A stretch of 46,621 bases of DNA. Origin: Pirellulaceae bacterium (GTDB lineage: Bacteria; Planctomycetota; Planctomycetia; Pirellulales; Pirellulaceae). The DNA is taken from positions 1 to 46,621 of the forward strand of contig JAHDXO010000003.1 in the NCBI GenBank assembly GCA_023382975.1. Direction: 5' to 3'. A model generated the notes under the pieces. It worked only from the letters and a program-made list of their open reading frames with translations, searched no databases and was not told the origin of the DNA. Position 1 is the first letter of the stretch. Every line of letters begins with the position of its first letter. The position numbers and the translations under genes were made by a program. Below are positions 8,361 to 16,924 of the stretch, in pieces.

Positions 8361-9659
8361 CACTGGGCCACCGCAAACCGGCTGCGCGGGTTCGACATCA
8401 ACACGCTGACGGTGATCGCCACCGAGAGCTACGAGCAGTTCGCCGAGAATCTGCAAAAGGAGATCGAGCAGGACACGGGCATCCGCTTCGGCATTGTGGA
8501 AAAGCACCAGTTCGCCGCCATCCCGGTGACGGACGACTCGGGACGGACCACCGCGCTGGGCGTGGACCAATCCAAGGCTATCTGGGCGTACTTGAAGGAA
8601 TCGGGCTACGTGGACGCCAAGGGCAAGGTGCAAGACGAATTGCGCAAGGCGCTGGCCGACGAGACGCTCCGGCTGCCGGAACCGTTTCAACAGCAATTGC
8701 CCCAAGTGCGGGACATCCTGCGCAAGCTGGCAGGCAAGCTGGATGTGAAGGACGCCAACCAGAGGGTCACGATCAAGACGCGGCAGGCTGTCCTGCACAG
8801 CCCCGAGTTCCAGGCCCTCTGGGACCGGATCAAACACAAGACCACGTACCGGGTCAAGTTCGACAACGACCGCCTGATCGCCGATTCGGTCAAGACGATC
8901 CAAAACTGCCCGCCGATCACCAAGACGCGGGTCCACATCCGCAAAGCCGACTTGGCCATCGGGCGGGGCGGAGTCGATACCACCGAGACCGCCGCCGGCG
9001 CACCGATCACGCTGGACGAGAGCGACATCGAATTGCCCGACATCCTGACCGACTTGCAGGACAAGACGCAGCTGACCCGTCGCAGCCTCGTCCGCATCCT
9101 GACCGAAAGTGAGCGATTGGGCGACTTTGCCCGCAACCCCCAGCAATTCATCGAACTGGCCGCCGAATCCATCAACCGCATGAAACGCATGGCCCTGGTG
9201 GACGGCATCAAGTACCAGCGGCTGGGCGACGAGTACTTTTACGCCCAAGAGCTATTTGAAAATGAAGAACTGACCGGCTACCTGAAGAACACGCTGGCGG
9301 TCACCAAGAGCGTCCACGAACACGTCGTTTACGACCTGGGCGGCGAGCGGACCTTTGCCGAGAAACTGGAGCAGAACACGGCCGTCAAGGTCTACGCCAA
9401 GCTCCCCGGCTGGTTCAAAGTCCCGACCCCGCTAGGCACCTACAACCCCGACTGGGCCGTCCTGGTCGAACACGACGGCGCCGAGCGGCTATTCTTCGTC
9501 GTCGAGACCAAACCCAGCCTATTCGCCGAAGACCTACGCGGCAAAGAAGACGCCAAAATCGAATGCGGCAAAGCCCACTTCCGCCACTTGAGCACCGCCG
9601 AAAGCCAAGTCGAGTACGTCGTCGCCCGCAACTTCGACGACTTCACCAAGCATTGGTAG
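8361..9659 (+). pseudogene. C-terminal fragment of type III restriction endonuclease subunit Res
   Basis: About 432 codons survive of a protein normally about 900-1000 long. The homologous frame begins before any start codon: RLRGFDINTLTVIATESYE lies upstream of the GTG at 8412, and a TAG at 8358 closes it. The retained part is the end of the helicase region, a linker, and a PD-(D/E)XK nuclease with NPDW and VVETK, about residues 370-400 of the GTG-started frame. Helicase motifs I-III (Walker A, DEAD-like) are missing, so ATP-driven restriction is not expected. The nuclease core itself looks intact, so a free-standing nuclease made from GTG 8412 cannot be excluded. Confidence 0.85.
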
Positions 9660-9956
9660 CTGGTCAGCGGCTTCCCGACCGCAACCGCTGTTACTCCTCG
9701 TCGAACATCATACCTCGTCGTTCCCGGCCAGCGGGCACGCGTATTCGCTTTGACGAAGCGGGCAACAGCCAAAAATTGGTCGGGTATCGGGTCACCAAGA
9801 AAACGCCCGCGAGTTTCGCCTGGGAGACGCGGGCCTGCCGTCCATTTACCAAATGAGGGGTGGCTGAAGGGGGCTTGTACCCTCGACACTCAGCGCCAGA
9901 ATTTGAGGCATGGCATTTTGTATGTCGCTGTGTTCCGTGCGGAAAGGAATCAAGAG
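9660..9956. other. Gene-free stretch after the restriction remnant
   Basis: I see no coding sequence with support. The stretch holds a terminator-like hairpin on the minus strand (9797-9834). It also has tRNA-like snippets near 9840-9890 that do not fold into a tRNA. It ends with the ribosome site of the nitroreductase (GGAAAGGAA). Confidence 0.5.
9797..9834 (-). terminator. Terminator-like hairpin, minus strand
   Basis: On the minus strand GCCCGCG (9834-9828) pairs with CGCGGGC (9811-9805) around a 16-base loop and is followed by GTTTTCTT. No minus-strand gene reads into it now, so it may be a relic or belong to the lost part of the island. Confidence 0.35.
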
Positions 9957-10565
9957 ATGAACCCGAATAAAGAAGCGATTCTCGACCATCCTATTCACGA
10001 GCTGTTGGGCAAGCGGTGGAGTCCCTACGCCTTTGCGGATCGGCATGTGTCTGACGCGGATCTGCGTTCGCTGTTCGAGGCGGCTCGCTGGGCGCCGTCC
10101 TCGTACAACGAGCAGCCGTGGCGGTACATCGTGGCGACGAAGTCGAATCCGGCCGAGTTCGAACGGTTGCTCTCCTGCCTGGTCGAACCGAACCAAGTTT
10201 GGGCCAAGGCCGCGCCGGTGCTGGCCCTGGGCTGTACGTGTCTGCAGTTCGCCCGGAATCAAAAACCCAATGCGGCCGCCATTCACGATCTCGGCTTGGC
10301 TAGCGCGAGCTTGTCACTCCAGGCCACGGTCCTGGGACTGTTCGTCCACCAGATGATCGGCATCCTGCCCGACAGGGCCCGCGAGCTGTACGGGATCCCG
10401 GAAGATACCCAGCCGGTGACCGGGCTGGCCATCGGCTACGCCGACACCCCGGATAAGCTGCCGGAAGGATACCGCGAGCGCGACCTTGCACCCCGATCGC
10501 GGAAGCCGCTGGCCGAATTCGTGTTCGGCGGCCAGTGGGGAGCGGCTTCGAATCTGGTGGGGTAA
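9957..10565 (+). CDS. Nitroreductase family protein
   Basis: A 202-residue FMN-dependent nitroreductase-fold enzyme. The first FMN-contact segment is KRWSPYAFADR (residues 19-29 region), followed by AARWAPSSYNEQPWRY, which is the family fingerprint. The C-terminal glycine-containing segment GLAIGYAD is also typical. It reduces nitro compounds or quinones with NAD(P)H, or has a related flavin role. The open frame extends upstream, but the ATG at 9957 has a good purine-rich ribosome site and starts the conserved domain. It converges with rtcA across a short hairpin. The physiological substrate is unknown. Confidence 0.92.
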   Translation: MNPNKEAILDHPIHELLGKRWSPYAFADRHVSDADLRSLFEAARWAPSSYNEQPWRYIVATKSNPAEFERLLSCLVEPNQVWAKAAPVLALGCTCLQFARNQKPNAAAIHDLGLASASLSLQATVLGLFVHQMIGILPDRARELYGIPEDTQPVTGLAIGYADTPDKLPEGYRERDLAPRSRKPLAEFVFGGQWGAASNLVG

Positions 10566-10623
10566 GGACCGACGAACGAAGTGCGGCCACACGTTGGACG
10601 GACTTTACCGGCGGTCCGGTGCA

Positions 10624-10639
10624 GCCGGCTGAAGCCGGC
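10624..10639. terminator. GCCGGC hairpin between convergent genes
   Basis: GCCGGC-TGAA-GCCGGC forms a compact six-pair stem with a tetraloop between the nitroreductase and rtcA ends. No T-run follows. It could be a bidirectional transcription end or mRNA-protecting hairpin. Confidence 0.4.
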
Positions 10640-10675
10640 ACTACGAACGCGAGAAGAATTCTGCACGGGCGATTG

Positions 10676-11707
10676 TCAGCCGACGCGCACGGTGACGGCG
10701 GTGTCGGATTCTTCCGAAGTTTCGATACGGACGTTCAGGAACTGCTGCAGGACGGCGATGTGGGTCAGGGCGTGTTGGCTGAGCGGCAGCGTGCGGAAAA
10801 CGCCGCCGCCGGCGCCTTGCCAGGCGCCGATGCCCAGCGGCAGCAGCAGTTGATCGGCCAGATGTTCGCCGACCGGCACGTCGGCTTCCAAGAAGCGATG
10901 GGCTTCGCGCCACGCTTGCTCGGCTACTTGTTCCGCCCGAACTCCTTTCTGACCAAAGGCGGTACACAGCTCGCTGGCACGTTCGGATTCGATCCCGATC
11001 ATCACCACGTTGCCGGGCCCGGGCGAATCGTCAAGCTCCTCGACATGGAAGCATCGGCGGTCCCAACCGCTGAGCTTGGCGATTTCGCGGCACTCGCGCT
11101 CGGCGATATGCCGCGGCAATTTGGCCACTACGGCGTGGACGTGCTGCGAGCGGACGTCGCCTCGTTCCTTCATTTCCAGGCGTCCCAGTTCGCGCACCGG
11201 GTGGATCGTCACCGAAAACCGTCCACCGCCGGCGGGATAGAAACCGTGCCGTTCGAGACGCGGTTCGACGCGAGGCCCCAAGCGAGCCAACAGCGGCAGG
11301 TACACACGAGCCAGGAAATCGTAGGGCGGCGCCCACGGATTGTGCGTGCCGCCTTCGAGCACCAAGGTCGATTCGCCGCCCGCCAGCATCAACGCCGGCA
11401 GGACGGTTTGCAACACCAGCGTGGTACTGCCCGCCGAATCGATCCGGAAATGGTACGATCCGCAACGCACTTCGCCGGGCTGGAAACTCAACTGCCGCGA
11501 ACCGATTTCGGCGCCGTGGACTGCCGCGCCCGAGATCTCCGCCGCCGCGCGAACCGCGGTCAGGTGCTGGCGCATCAGCCCCGGACGACTGCGACGCGCG
11601 CGGATGTTGCACAGCGTCAGCGGCTGCTGGCTGACCAGCGAGAGCGCCAGCGACGAACGGACGATTTGTCCGCCGCCTTCGCCTTGGGAACCGTCGATGG
11701 TGATCAT
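10676..11707 (-). CDS. rtcA: RNA 3'-terminal phosphate cyclase
   Basis: A 343-residue RtcA, which uses ATP to convert RNA 3'-phosphates to 2',3'-cyclic phosphates. The N terminus ITIDGSQGEGGGQIVRSSLA is the class signature. RPGLMRQHL, GGTHNPWAPP and ERHGFYPAGGG follow in family order. A C-terminal histidine in SQHALTHIAVLQQF is in the position of the adenylated catalytic His. Length is standard. Its ATG overlaps the purU stop (ATGA), so translation is coupled to purU. No rtcB or rtcR is present here, unlike the classical enterobacterial locus. Confidence 0.95.
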   Translation of the reverse strand: MITIDGSQGEGGGQIVRSSLALSLVSQQPLTLCNIRARRSRPGLMRQHLTAVRAAAEISGAAVHGAEIGSRQLSFQPGEVRCGSYHFRIDSAGSTTLVLQTVLPALMLAGGESTLVLEGGTHNPWAPPYDFLARVYLPLLARLGPRVEPRLERHGFYPAGGGRFSVTIHPVRELGRLEMKERGDVRSQHVHAVVAKLPRHIAERECREIAKLSGWDRRCFHVEELDDSPGPGNVVMIGIESERASELCTAFGQKGVRAEQVAEQAWREAHRFLEADVPVGEHLADQLLLPLGIGAWQGAGGGVFRTLPLSQHALTHIAVLQQFLNVRIETSEESDTAVTVRVG

Positions 11708-12561
11708 GGAGTTCGCTTGACCACGCGATGGAAATGCAGCCGGATCTCGCGGCTCACCACACGGCGAACCCCTTCGACCAAACAACGGGGCTCGTTGTCC
11801 TCCTGGCCGATCCGAATGATCTCGTCCAGCTTGCTGCCCGGCGGGACGGTGAACGTCGATTGATGGATGATCTGGTTGCCCGCATCCAGTTCGGGGACGA
11901 TGAAGTGGCAGGTACAGCCGTAGGTCAACATCCGGCCGGCGTAGGCATCGTGATAGGGTCTCAGACCCGGGAAACTGGGCAGCAGGCCGTGGTGCAGATT
12001 GATGATTCGGCCGCCTGCGAATTTCCAGCAGACCGCGGCCGGCAGCACTCGCATGTAGCGGGCCAGCACGACGTAATCGATTTCGTATTCGTCAAGCAAT
12101 TCGACCATCCGCTCGTCGTCCGCCCGGCCATCGCGGTCCCCGATGTTGTACCAGTCGACGCCAAATTGCTCGGCGATGCCTCGGCAGGCGTTGCGATTGC
12201 CGATCATCACCGCCGGCTCGGCGCGAATCTGCTGGTCGCGGATGGCTCGCAGCAGAGCCAACGCCGGCTCGGGCCGGTACGTGACGCAAAAGGCCAGACG
12301 CGGCCGCGCCGCCCGCTCTTCGGGCGACCACACGCGAACCGACAGGTTCTTCCGCTTTCCGATCTCCGCCACGGCGCTGCGGAACGTGGCCCACGGCTCG
12401 CTGGGCAGTTCGATCCGGCAGAGCATCGCGAACAACGCCTCCTCGTCGTGGTTGTACATCTGGATCTCTTCAATGTTGGCGCCTTGCCCCGTCACGTAAT
12501 GGATGATCGGATCGGCCAAACCCACGTTGTCGGGTCCCACGGCGGTGATGATGATTTCCAT
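11704..12561 (-). CDS. purU: Formyltetrahydrofolate deformylase
   Basis: A 285-residue PurU, which hydrolyses 10-formyl-tetrahydrofolate to formate and tetrahydrofolate and balances the one-carbon pool. An N-terminal ACT domain spans about residues 1-80 (ITAVGPDNVGLAD). The formyltransferase-fold catalytic domain follows, with RYMRVLP, the N-H pair in INLHHGLLPSFPG, and the aspartate in ELDAGNQIIHQ. The start at 12561 is the first ATG at the ACT domain; longer frames add unrelated residues. The last base triplet overlaps the start of rtcA by 4 bp. It is divergent from the cysteine-cluster gene across 147 bp that must hold both promoters. Confidence 0.95.
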   Translation of the reverse strand: MEIIITAVGPDNVGLADPIIHYVTGQGANIEEIQMYNHDEEALFAMLCRIELPSEPWATFRSAVAEIGKRKNLSVRVWSPEERAARPRLAFCVTYRPEPALALLRAIRDQQIRAEPAVMIGNRNACRGIAEQFGVDWYNIGDRDGRADDERMVELLDEYEIDYVVLARYMRVLPAAVCWKFAGGRIINLHHGLLPSFPGLRPYHDAYAGRMLTYGCTCHFIVPELDAGNQIIHQSTFTVPPGSKLDEIIRIGQEDNEPRCLVEGVRRVVSREIRLHFHRVVKRTP

Positions 12562-12708
12562 GGTCCGTCGGTGTCCTCCGTCCCCTGTAAGCGATCCGGG
12601 AAATGTTGTAGATTCGGAAAGTCCGAGAAGGGTTCGCCCCCTTTTTCGCAACAGGATACCGGGTTTTGGTTGCCGCGTACACCGCGGAATTCAGGGAGTC
12701 GTCGCACG

Positions 12709-13155
12709 ATGTCGGAGAACAACGTCTGGATCAAGCCGAAGCGGGAAGACATTCCGCAGCATGCGAATTTGTGCGAGTACTGCACGGCGAAGTGCTGCCG
12801 CTACTTCGCGCTGCCCATCGATACGCCCACGACCCGGCGGGATTTCGATTTTCTTCGTTGGTTTTTGCTGCACGAACACGCCTCGGCATTTGTCGAGGAT
12901 GACATTTGGTACTTGCTGGTACACACGGTGTGCAAACATCTGCAGCCGGACCATCGCTGCGGGATCTACGAGACGCGGCCCCAGATCTGCCGCGAATACA
13001 CGACGGACAACTGCGAGTACGAGGACGACTACACGTACGAACACTATTTCGAGACCTCGGAGCAGGTCGCGGAATACGTCGATGCCATCCTTCCGCCCAA
13101 ACGCGGCGAGAGCCTTCGCAGTCCCCGGCCCGCTCTGCTGCCGGTGTTGAGCTAG
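12709..13155 (+). CDS. YkgJ-like cysteine-cluster protein
   Basis: A 148-residue soluble protein. Cysteines form a CEYCTAKCC cluster at about residues 22-30, followed by a single C in VCKHL, then CGIYETRPQICREY and NCEY. This is the pattern of the YkgJ/zinc- or iron-chelating family (formerly UPF0153), thought to bind an Fe-S or metal centre. Function is unproven. The start at 12709 begins MSENNVW; the surrounding longer frame is not coding. It is divergent from purU and converges on the 123-bp palindrome. Confidence 0.85.
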   Translation: MSENNVWIKPKREDIPQHANLCEYCTAKCCRYFALPIDTPTTRRDFDFLRWFLLHEHASAFVEDDIWYLLVHTVCKHLQPDHRCGIYETRPQICREYTTDNCEYEDDYTYEHYFETSEQVAEYVDAILPPKRGESLRSPRPALLPVLS

Positions 13156-13277
13156 CGACCGCACAGAAACAATTTGAACAAATTGTAGCAGGCACACTCC
13201 GTGTGCCGTTCGCAGTTTACGGCACACGGAGTGTGCCTACTACTTTGGAATTGAACAACTTATTCCTGTGCGGTCGC
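13155..13277. repeat. 123-bp imperfect palindrome between convergent genes
   Basis: Outer arms GCGACCGCACAG (13155-13166) and CTGTGCGGTCGC (13266-13277) are exact reverse complements. The inner arms 13191-13209 and 13219-13237 form a 19-bp perfect stem with a 9-base loop. Sequence between inner and outer arms is also similar in inverse orientation (AAACAA...GAACAA against TTG...TTATTCC). Each inner arm is itself palindromic (GGCACAC-TCC-GTGTGCC). It spans almost the whole gap between two converging genes and touches both stop regions, so it can act as a bidirectional terminator or be a mobile palindromic element. Confidence 0.85.
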
Positions 13278-13284
13278 TTAGCAC

Positions 13285-13950
13285 TCAGACAGCCTTCCTG
13301 GCCGCCCACGTCCAATGCCGGTCGCTGGTGGCCTGGACCGACTCGGGAGCGAAACCGAGTTGAGCGACCAAGTCTCGCACCTCTTCGACCGTCAATGCGG
13401 CGTGCAGCGAGTCGGCGAACAACCGCCGTTGTCGATCGTTCTCTCGGTCCGCGTAGGTTTCGACCAACTGCTGGAGCGTCGCCTGATCCTCGGGCCGCAC
13501 GAGATCCCGGAAAAACAACAGTCCGCCCGGCGCGGCGACTCGAACCGCTTCGCGAAAAGCGGCCAGCGGCTCGGGGATGTGGTGGAGGGCGCCGTTGGAG
13601 ATCACCGCGGCAAACCGGTCGTCGCCGTGCGGCAACTGCTTGGCGTCCACATGGTCCAGTTGAATCCGGTCGGTCAGCATGGCGATCTCGATGTTGTACC
13701 GCGCCACGTCCAGCATGCTGATCGCCATATCGACCGCCATCACGTAGCAGTCGGGATGCCGCCGGCACAACTCGATCGGGATCAACGCCGTGCCGGTGCC
13801 CAAGTCCAGAATCTCGCCGTGAAACTCCCCGGCAGCCAGCAAGTCGCTGACAAACGTCCGGTTGACCTGTTCGTGGTCCATGTTGTTGTACTCGATGGCA
13901 TCCTGCATCGAGTCCATGGCTTCGTTTTCCAGCACGCGAGGTAACGGCAT
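13285..13950 (-). CDS. Class I SAM-dependent methyltransferase
   Basis: A 221-residue small-molecule-type methyltransferase. Motif I is ILDLGTGTALIP (about residues 47-58) and the acidic residue after strand 2 is in MAVDMA. Motif IV-like SNGALHHIPEPL and the post-motif GGLLFFRDL follow. A full Rossmann-type core is present with an N-terminal helical cap (EYNNMDHEQVN). There is no signal peptide. The substrate is unknown and neighbours give no clue. It converges with the cysteine-cluster gene on the palindrome. Confidence 0.88.
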   Translation of the reverse strand: MPLPRVLENEAMDSMQDAIEYNNMDHEQVNRTFVSDLLAAGEFHGEILDLGTGTALIPIELCRRHPDCYVMAVDMAISMLDVARYNIEIAMLTDRIQLDHVDAKQLPHGDDRFAAVISNGALHHIPEPLAAFREAVRVAAPGGLLFFRDLVRPEDQATLQQLVETYADRENDRQRRLFADSLHAALTVEEVRDLVAQLGFAPESVQATSDRHWTWAARKAV

Positions 13951-14007
13951 CGGGGCACCTTGGGTTTGAGTCGGACAGTGTGTGATGCGCGCACGGGGCG
14001 TGCATGT

Positions 14008-14059
14008 TGGAGTTCACGCTTCAGCGTGCCCACTCGATCACGCGAAAGCGTGAACTCCA
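14008..14059. repeat. Inverted repeat (TGGAGTTCACGCTT arms)
   Basis: 14-bp exact inverted arms at 14008-14021 and 14046-14059 with a 24-base loop. The arm also occurs at 4955-4968. It sits between the upstream end of the methyltransferase and the 3' end of the next gene, so it may act as a terminator for the latter. Confidence 0.75.
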
Positions 14060-14101
14060 GCTTGGGTTGCGGCCGAAAGCCACATTCGTTTTACTTGGGC
14101 G

Positions 14102-15451
14102 TCACACGCTTGCCCAGCCTTCGCGGTACTCGCATCGCAGCAGCGGGGCGGCTTCCGGCGCGTTCGGACAACAGAGCTTCTCCGGATCCCACTGGATCTT
14201 CTTGCCGACTCGGTAGGCGACATTGCCCAAGTGGTTCGCTTCGGTCAACCAGCCGGAATACTCGAAATCGGCACTGGCCTGCGTTCCCGACTTGCAGGCC
14301 GTCAGCCAGTCGGCGTGGTGCGAGGCAACTCGCGGCAGGAACGGCTCCGGGGGCCGGAAATCCTTGAACTTGTCCTCCGGCAGCAAGACGTGCTTTCCGT
14401 AGTCGGACAGCAGCATGCCCTCGTCCCCGATGAACAGATGTCCGCTGCCCCACTGCGGAATGCGTCCCTCGGTCCAGATCGGCGGCTTGTTCTCGCCCTG
14501 GTACCAAGTCATCTTGACCGGCGGCAGATCGCCGCGGGCGCCGTATTCGTACGTCGCCTGCATCGAGGCCGGCGCGATTTCTGGATGCGCCGGCGGCCCG
14601 CTGGCTTCGATCGTGCGCGGGTAGTCCAACTTCAGAGCCCAAAACGGCAGGTCGTTGTAGTGGCTGCCCAGATCGCTCATCGTTCCGTTGCCGAAATCCC
14701 ACCAGCGATACCACTTGGGACCGGGGAAGTACACATTGTTGAATGGTCGCATCGGCGCCGGGCCGATCCAGAGATCCCAGTGCAGTCCGTCCGGAATCGG
14801 ATGGACTTCGGTCGGCCGCTCGGTGACGTACACGATGTCATTGTGCCGCGCGGCCGCTTCCTGGCTCTGCCACCCCCAAGCCCGCGACACCCAGACGTGG
14901 ACCTCCCGCACCGGACCGATCGCGCCGGTTTGGATCAATTCGACCACCCGGCGGTAGTTTTCGCCGGCGTGGATCTGAATTCCCATCTGCGTCGTCACGC
15001 CGGCTTCGGCAGCCGCCAAACGGATCTGCCTCGCCTCCCAGACGTCGTGTGTCAGCGGCTTTTCGCAGTACACGTGCTTCTTGTGCTTCAGGGCCATCAT
15101 CGTGGCCAGCGCGTGAGTATGTTCGCAGGTGCTGACCACCACGGCGTCGAAATCCTGCGGCCGGTCGAACAGATTGCGGAAATCGACTTCCTTGCTCGCG
15201 TTGGGGAACGGCTCCGCGGCGGCATCGAGCGCCCGCTCGTTGACGTCGCACAAGGCCACGATGTTCTCGCTGGCAACACTGCCCGTGTTGCCTCGGCCTC
15301 GGCCTCCGGCGCCGATAATGGCGATATTCAGCTTGCTGTTCAGATCGCGTCCGCGCAGCAACGCCGGCATGGCCAGGCAGCCGGCGGCGCCGGCTGCCAC
15401 GGCGCCGGTGAACTGGCGGCGAGTCAGTTTGGAACTCGGGCGGCGAGTCAT
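14102..15451 (-). CDS. Gfo/Idh/MocA family oxidoreductase, Tat-exported
   Basis: A 449-residue exported dehydrogenase. The N terminus [18 protein letters not shown] is a twin-arginine signal. A Rossmann motif follows ([13 protein letters not shown], about residues 43-55), and the EKP catalytic lysine segment is at YCEKPLTHD. The C-terminal half has the long alpha/beta dimerisation fold with WDLWIGPAP, a segment typical of planctomycete members. It is followed by another Idh/MocA gene on the same strand about 110 bp upstream. These exported forms are common in this phylum and their substrates are mostly unknown. Confidence 0.93.
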   Translation of the reverse strand: MTRRPSSKLTRRQFTGAVAAGAAGCLAMPALLRGRDLNSKLNIAIIGAGGRGRGNTGSVASENIVALCDVNERALDAAAEPFPNASKEVDFRNLFDRPQDFDAVVVSTCEHTHALATMMALKHKKHVYCEKPLTHDVWEARQIRLAAAEAGVTTQMGIQIHAGENYRRVVELIQTGAIGPVREVHVWVSRAWGWQSQEAAARHNDIVYVTERPTEVHPIPDGLHWDLWIGPAPMRPFNNVYFPGPKWYRWWDFGNGTMSDLGSHYNDLPFWALKLDYPRTIEASGPPAHPEIAPASMQATYEYGARGDLPPVKMTWYQGENKPPIWTEGRIPQWGSGHLFIGDEGMLLSDYGKHVLLPEDKFKDFRPPEPFLPRVASHHADWLTACKSGTQASADFEYSGWLTEANHLGNVAYRVGKKIQWDPEKLCCPNAPEAAPLLRCEYREGWASV

Positions 15452-15565
15452 GACATTTCTCCTTGAGGGATAGCAGGTAGGGAAAGGGGCATTTCGAGGA
15501 AACGTATCGTCGACAGGCTGGCAGCCTGGGTCACGGATGGGGACGGAAACACGATGGAAAACGCA

Positions 15566-16789
15566 TCATAGCGAGTACTGAGGGATCTTGAAGGTCTCGC
15601 CGTCCTTCATGGCGGACAGGTGCGCGTAGTATCCGGGAACGGTCATGTTCAACGCATCGATCACATCGACCGCCGGTTTCCGGCCGCGGAGGATGGCATC
15701 GATGAAATCGTCGCCCAGGTAGCCGTGCGAACCGCCGTGCCCGCCGGGCTGGACACCTGGCGGCAGCGCGTACTTCTTTACCTGCAAGCCGTTCTTGACC
15801 GCCTGCTCGTAACGCTGCTTGCCCGTGACGTCGCCTACAAAGGTCTTGTTGTACCCCGCGTACTCGCCCCGGACCCGTCCCGCCTCCAGATACTCACCCT
15901 GGGAATGGCAGACGATCATCCGGGAGATGCCGCCTTCCACGGTCCGGAACAGACCGACCTCGGAGGTGAAGACGTTGCCGATCGCGTTGGGAATCCGCTT
16001 GGCCGGATCGAAGTGCGGCGTTCCCTGGCAGGAAACGTCCAGCAGCGGCTTGTGCGTCACGCCGACGTAGTAGGCCGTCGCGTGCGTGGGATACCACATC
16101 GGGCAGCCGTGCTTCCGCCAGTCCTTGTAGGAACCCAGCGTGGGCGTGCCCAACGACCGCGGATGGCAGTATTCGCCTTCGGAGTAGACGAGGTTGCCGA
16201 ACACGCCGGCCGCGAACAGCTTTTCCATCGCGTACAAGTCGTCGTGGAAGACCGAAGTCTCGAACATCGCGTAGACCAACCCGCGATTCTTCTTGCAGCA
16301 TTCCAGCAGCCGCTCGGCGTCGTCGATGTCGCCGCGGAACGCTGGCACCGCGACGGCCGCGTGCTTGCCGTGCTCCATGCACAGGATGGCGTGCTTGGCA
16401 TGGGACGGCGCATCGGTGGCACAGAAGATGGCTTCGATCGAATCGTCCTTGACCATCTCTTCCAGCGACGGGTACGTCTTCCCGCATTTCGCTTGGGCCG
16501 TCATCTCCGCACAGCGATCGGGAAACAGATCGCTGACCGCCACCAGTTCGACATTGGGATGATTTTGCAGGTCGAAGGCCAGACCGAACTTGCACACGCC
16601 ATGCCCGACGATCCCGACGCGGACCTTGCGGTCGCTGAACGGTTTCCATTGCGTGGTCCGGTCGTAGTCGGTTTGCGTTTGGTCAAAGCCGGCGATGTCC
16701 TCGGCGGCGCGAGAGGCGTCGAGCAAGGCGCTGCCGGTGGCAGCCGCCGCTGAGGCAGCCAGAAACGATCGGCGGGAAACGTGCGTCAT
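15566..16789 (-). CDS. Gfo/Idh/MocA-like oxidoreductase, exported
   Basis: A 407-residue protein with an N-terminal SRRSFLAASAAAATG signal of the Tat type. The Rossmann region is VRVGIVGHGVCKFG, with VGHGVC in place of the usual GxGxxG, so cofactor binding may be altered. The EKP motif is replaced by a segment reading AAVAVPAFR, so the catalytic lysine appears to be missing. It therefore may be a divergent or non-redox member. The start at 16789 is preceded by AGGAG; the longer frame adds non-coding sequence. It is in tandem with the preceding Idh/MocA gene. Confidence 0.88.
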   Translation of the reverse strand: MTHVSRRSFLAASAAAATGSALLDASRAAEDIAGFDQTQTDYDRTTQWKPFSDRKVRVGIVGHGVCKFGLAFDLQNHPNVELVAVSDLFPDRCAEMTAQAKCGKTYPSLEEMVKDDSIEAIFCATDAPSHAKHAILCMEHGKHAAVAVPAFRGDIDDAERLLECCKKNRGLVYAMFETSVFHDDLYAMEKLFAAGVFGNLVYSEGEYCHPRSLGTPTLGSYKDWRKHGCPMWYPTHATAYYVGVTHKPLLDVSCQGTPHFDPAKRIPNAIGNVFTSEVGLFRTVEGGISRMIVCHSQGEYLEAGRVRGEYAGYNKTFVGDVTGKQRYEQAVKNGLQVKKYALPPGVQPGGHGGSHGYLGDDFIDAILRGRKPAVDVIDALNMTVPGYYAHLSAMKDGETFKIPQYSL

Positions 16790-16924
16790 GTCAGGATGCT
16801 CCTTGAGTACGAGGCGGGACGGTTTGCCGTTTGGAATTCTACCCGGCGGCAACGCGGCCGGGAATCACCGCGACCTTCTGGGCGGCGGTTGTCAACCTCG
16901 CGGCGGCTGGATATGCTGCGGGGC

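Noticed and set aside
9835..9890. tRNA-like sequence on the minus strand near the end of the restriction remnant (GGGTACAAGCCCC resembling a T-arm).
   Set aside because: No matching acceptor stem, D-arm or anticodon arm can be built, so it is at best a fragment and probably chance.
10535..11863. Long plus-strand open frame opposite rtcA.
   Set aside because: It mirrors the codon structure of rtcA and its product has no recognisable domain.
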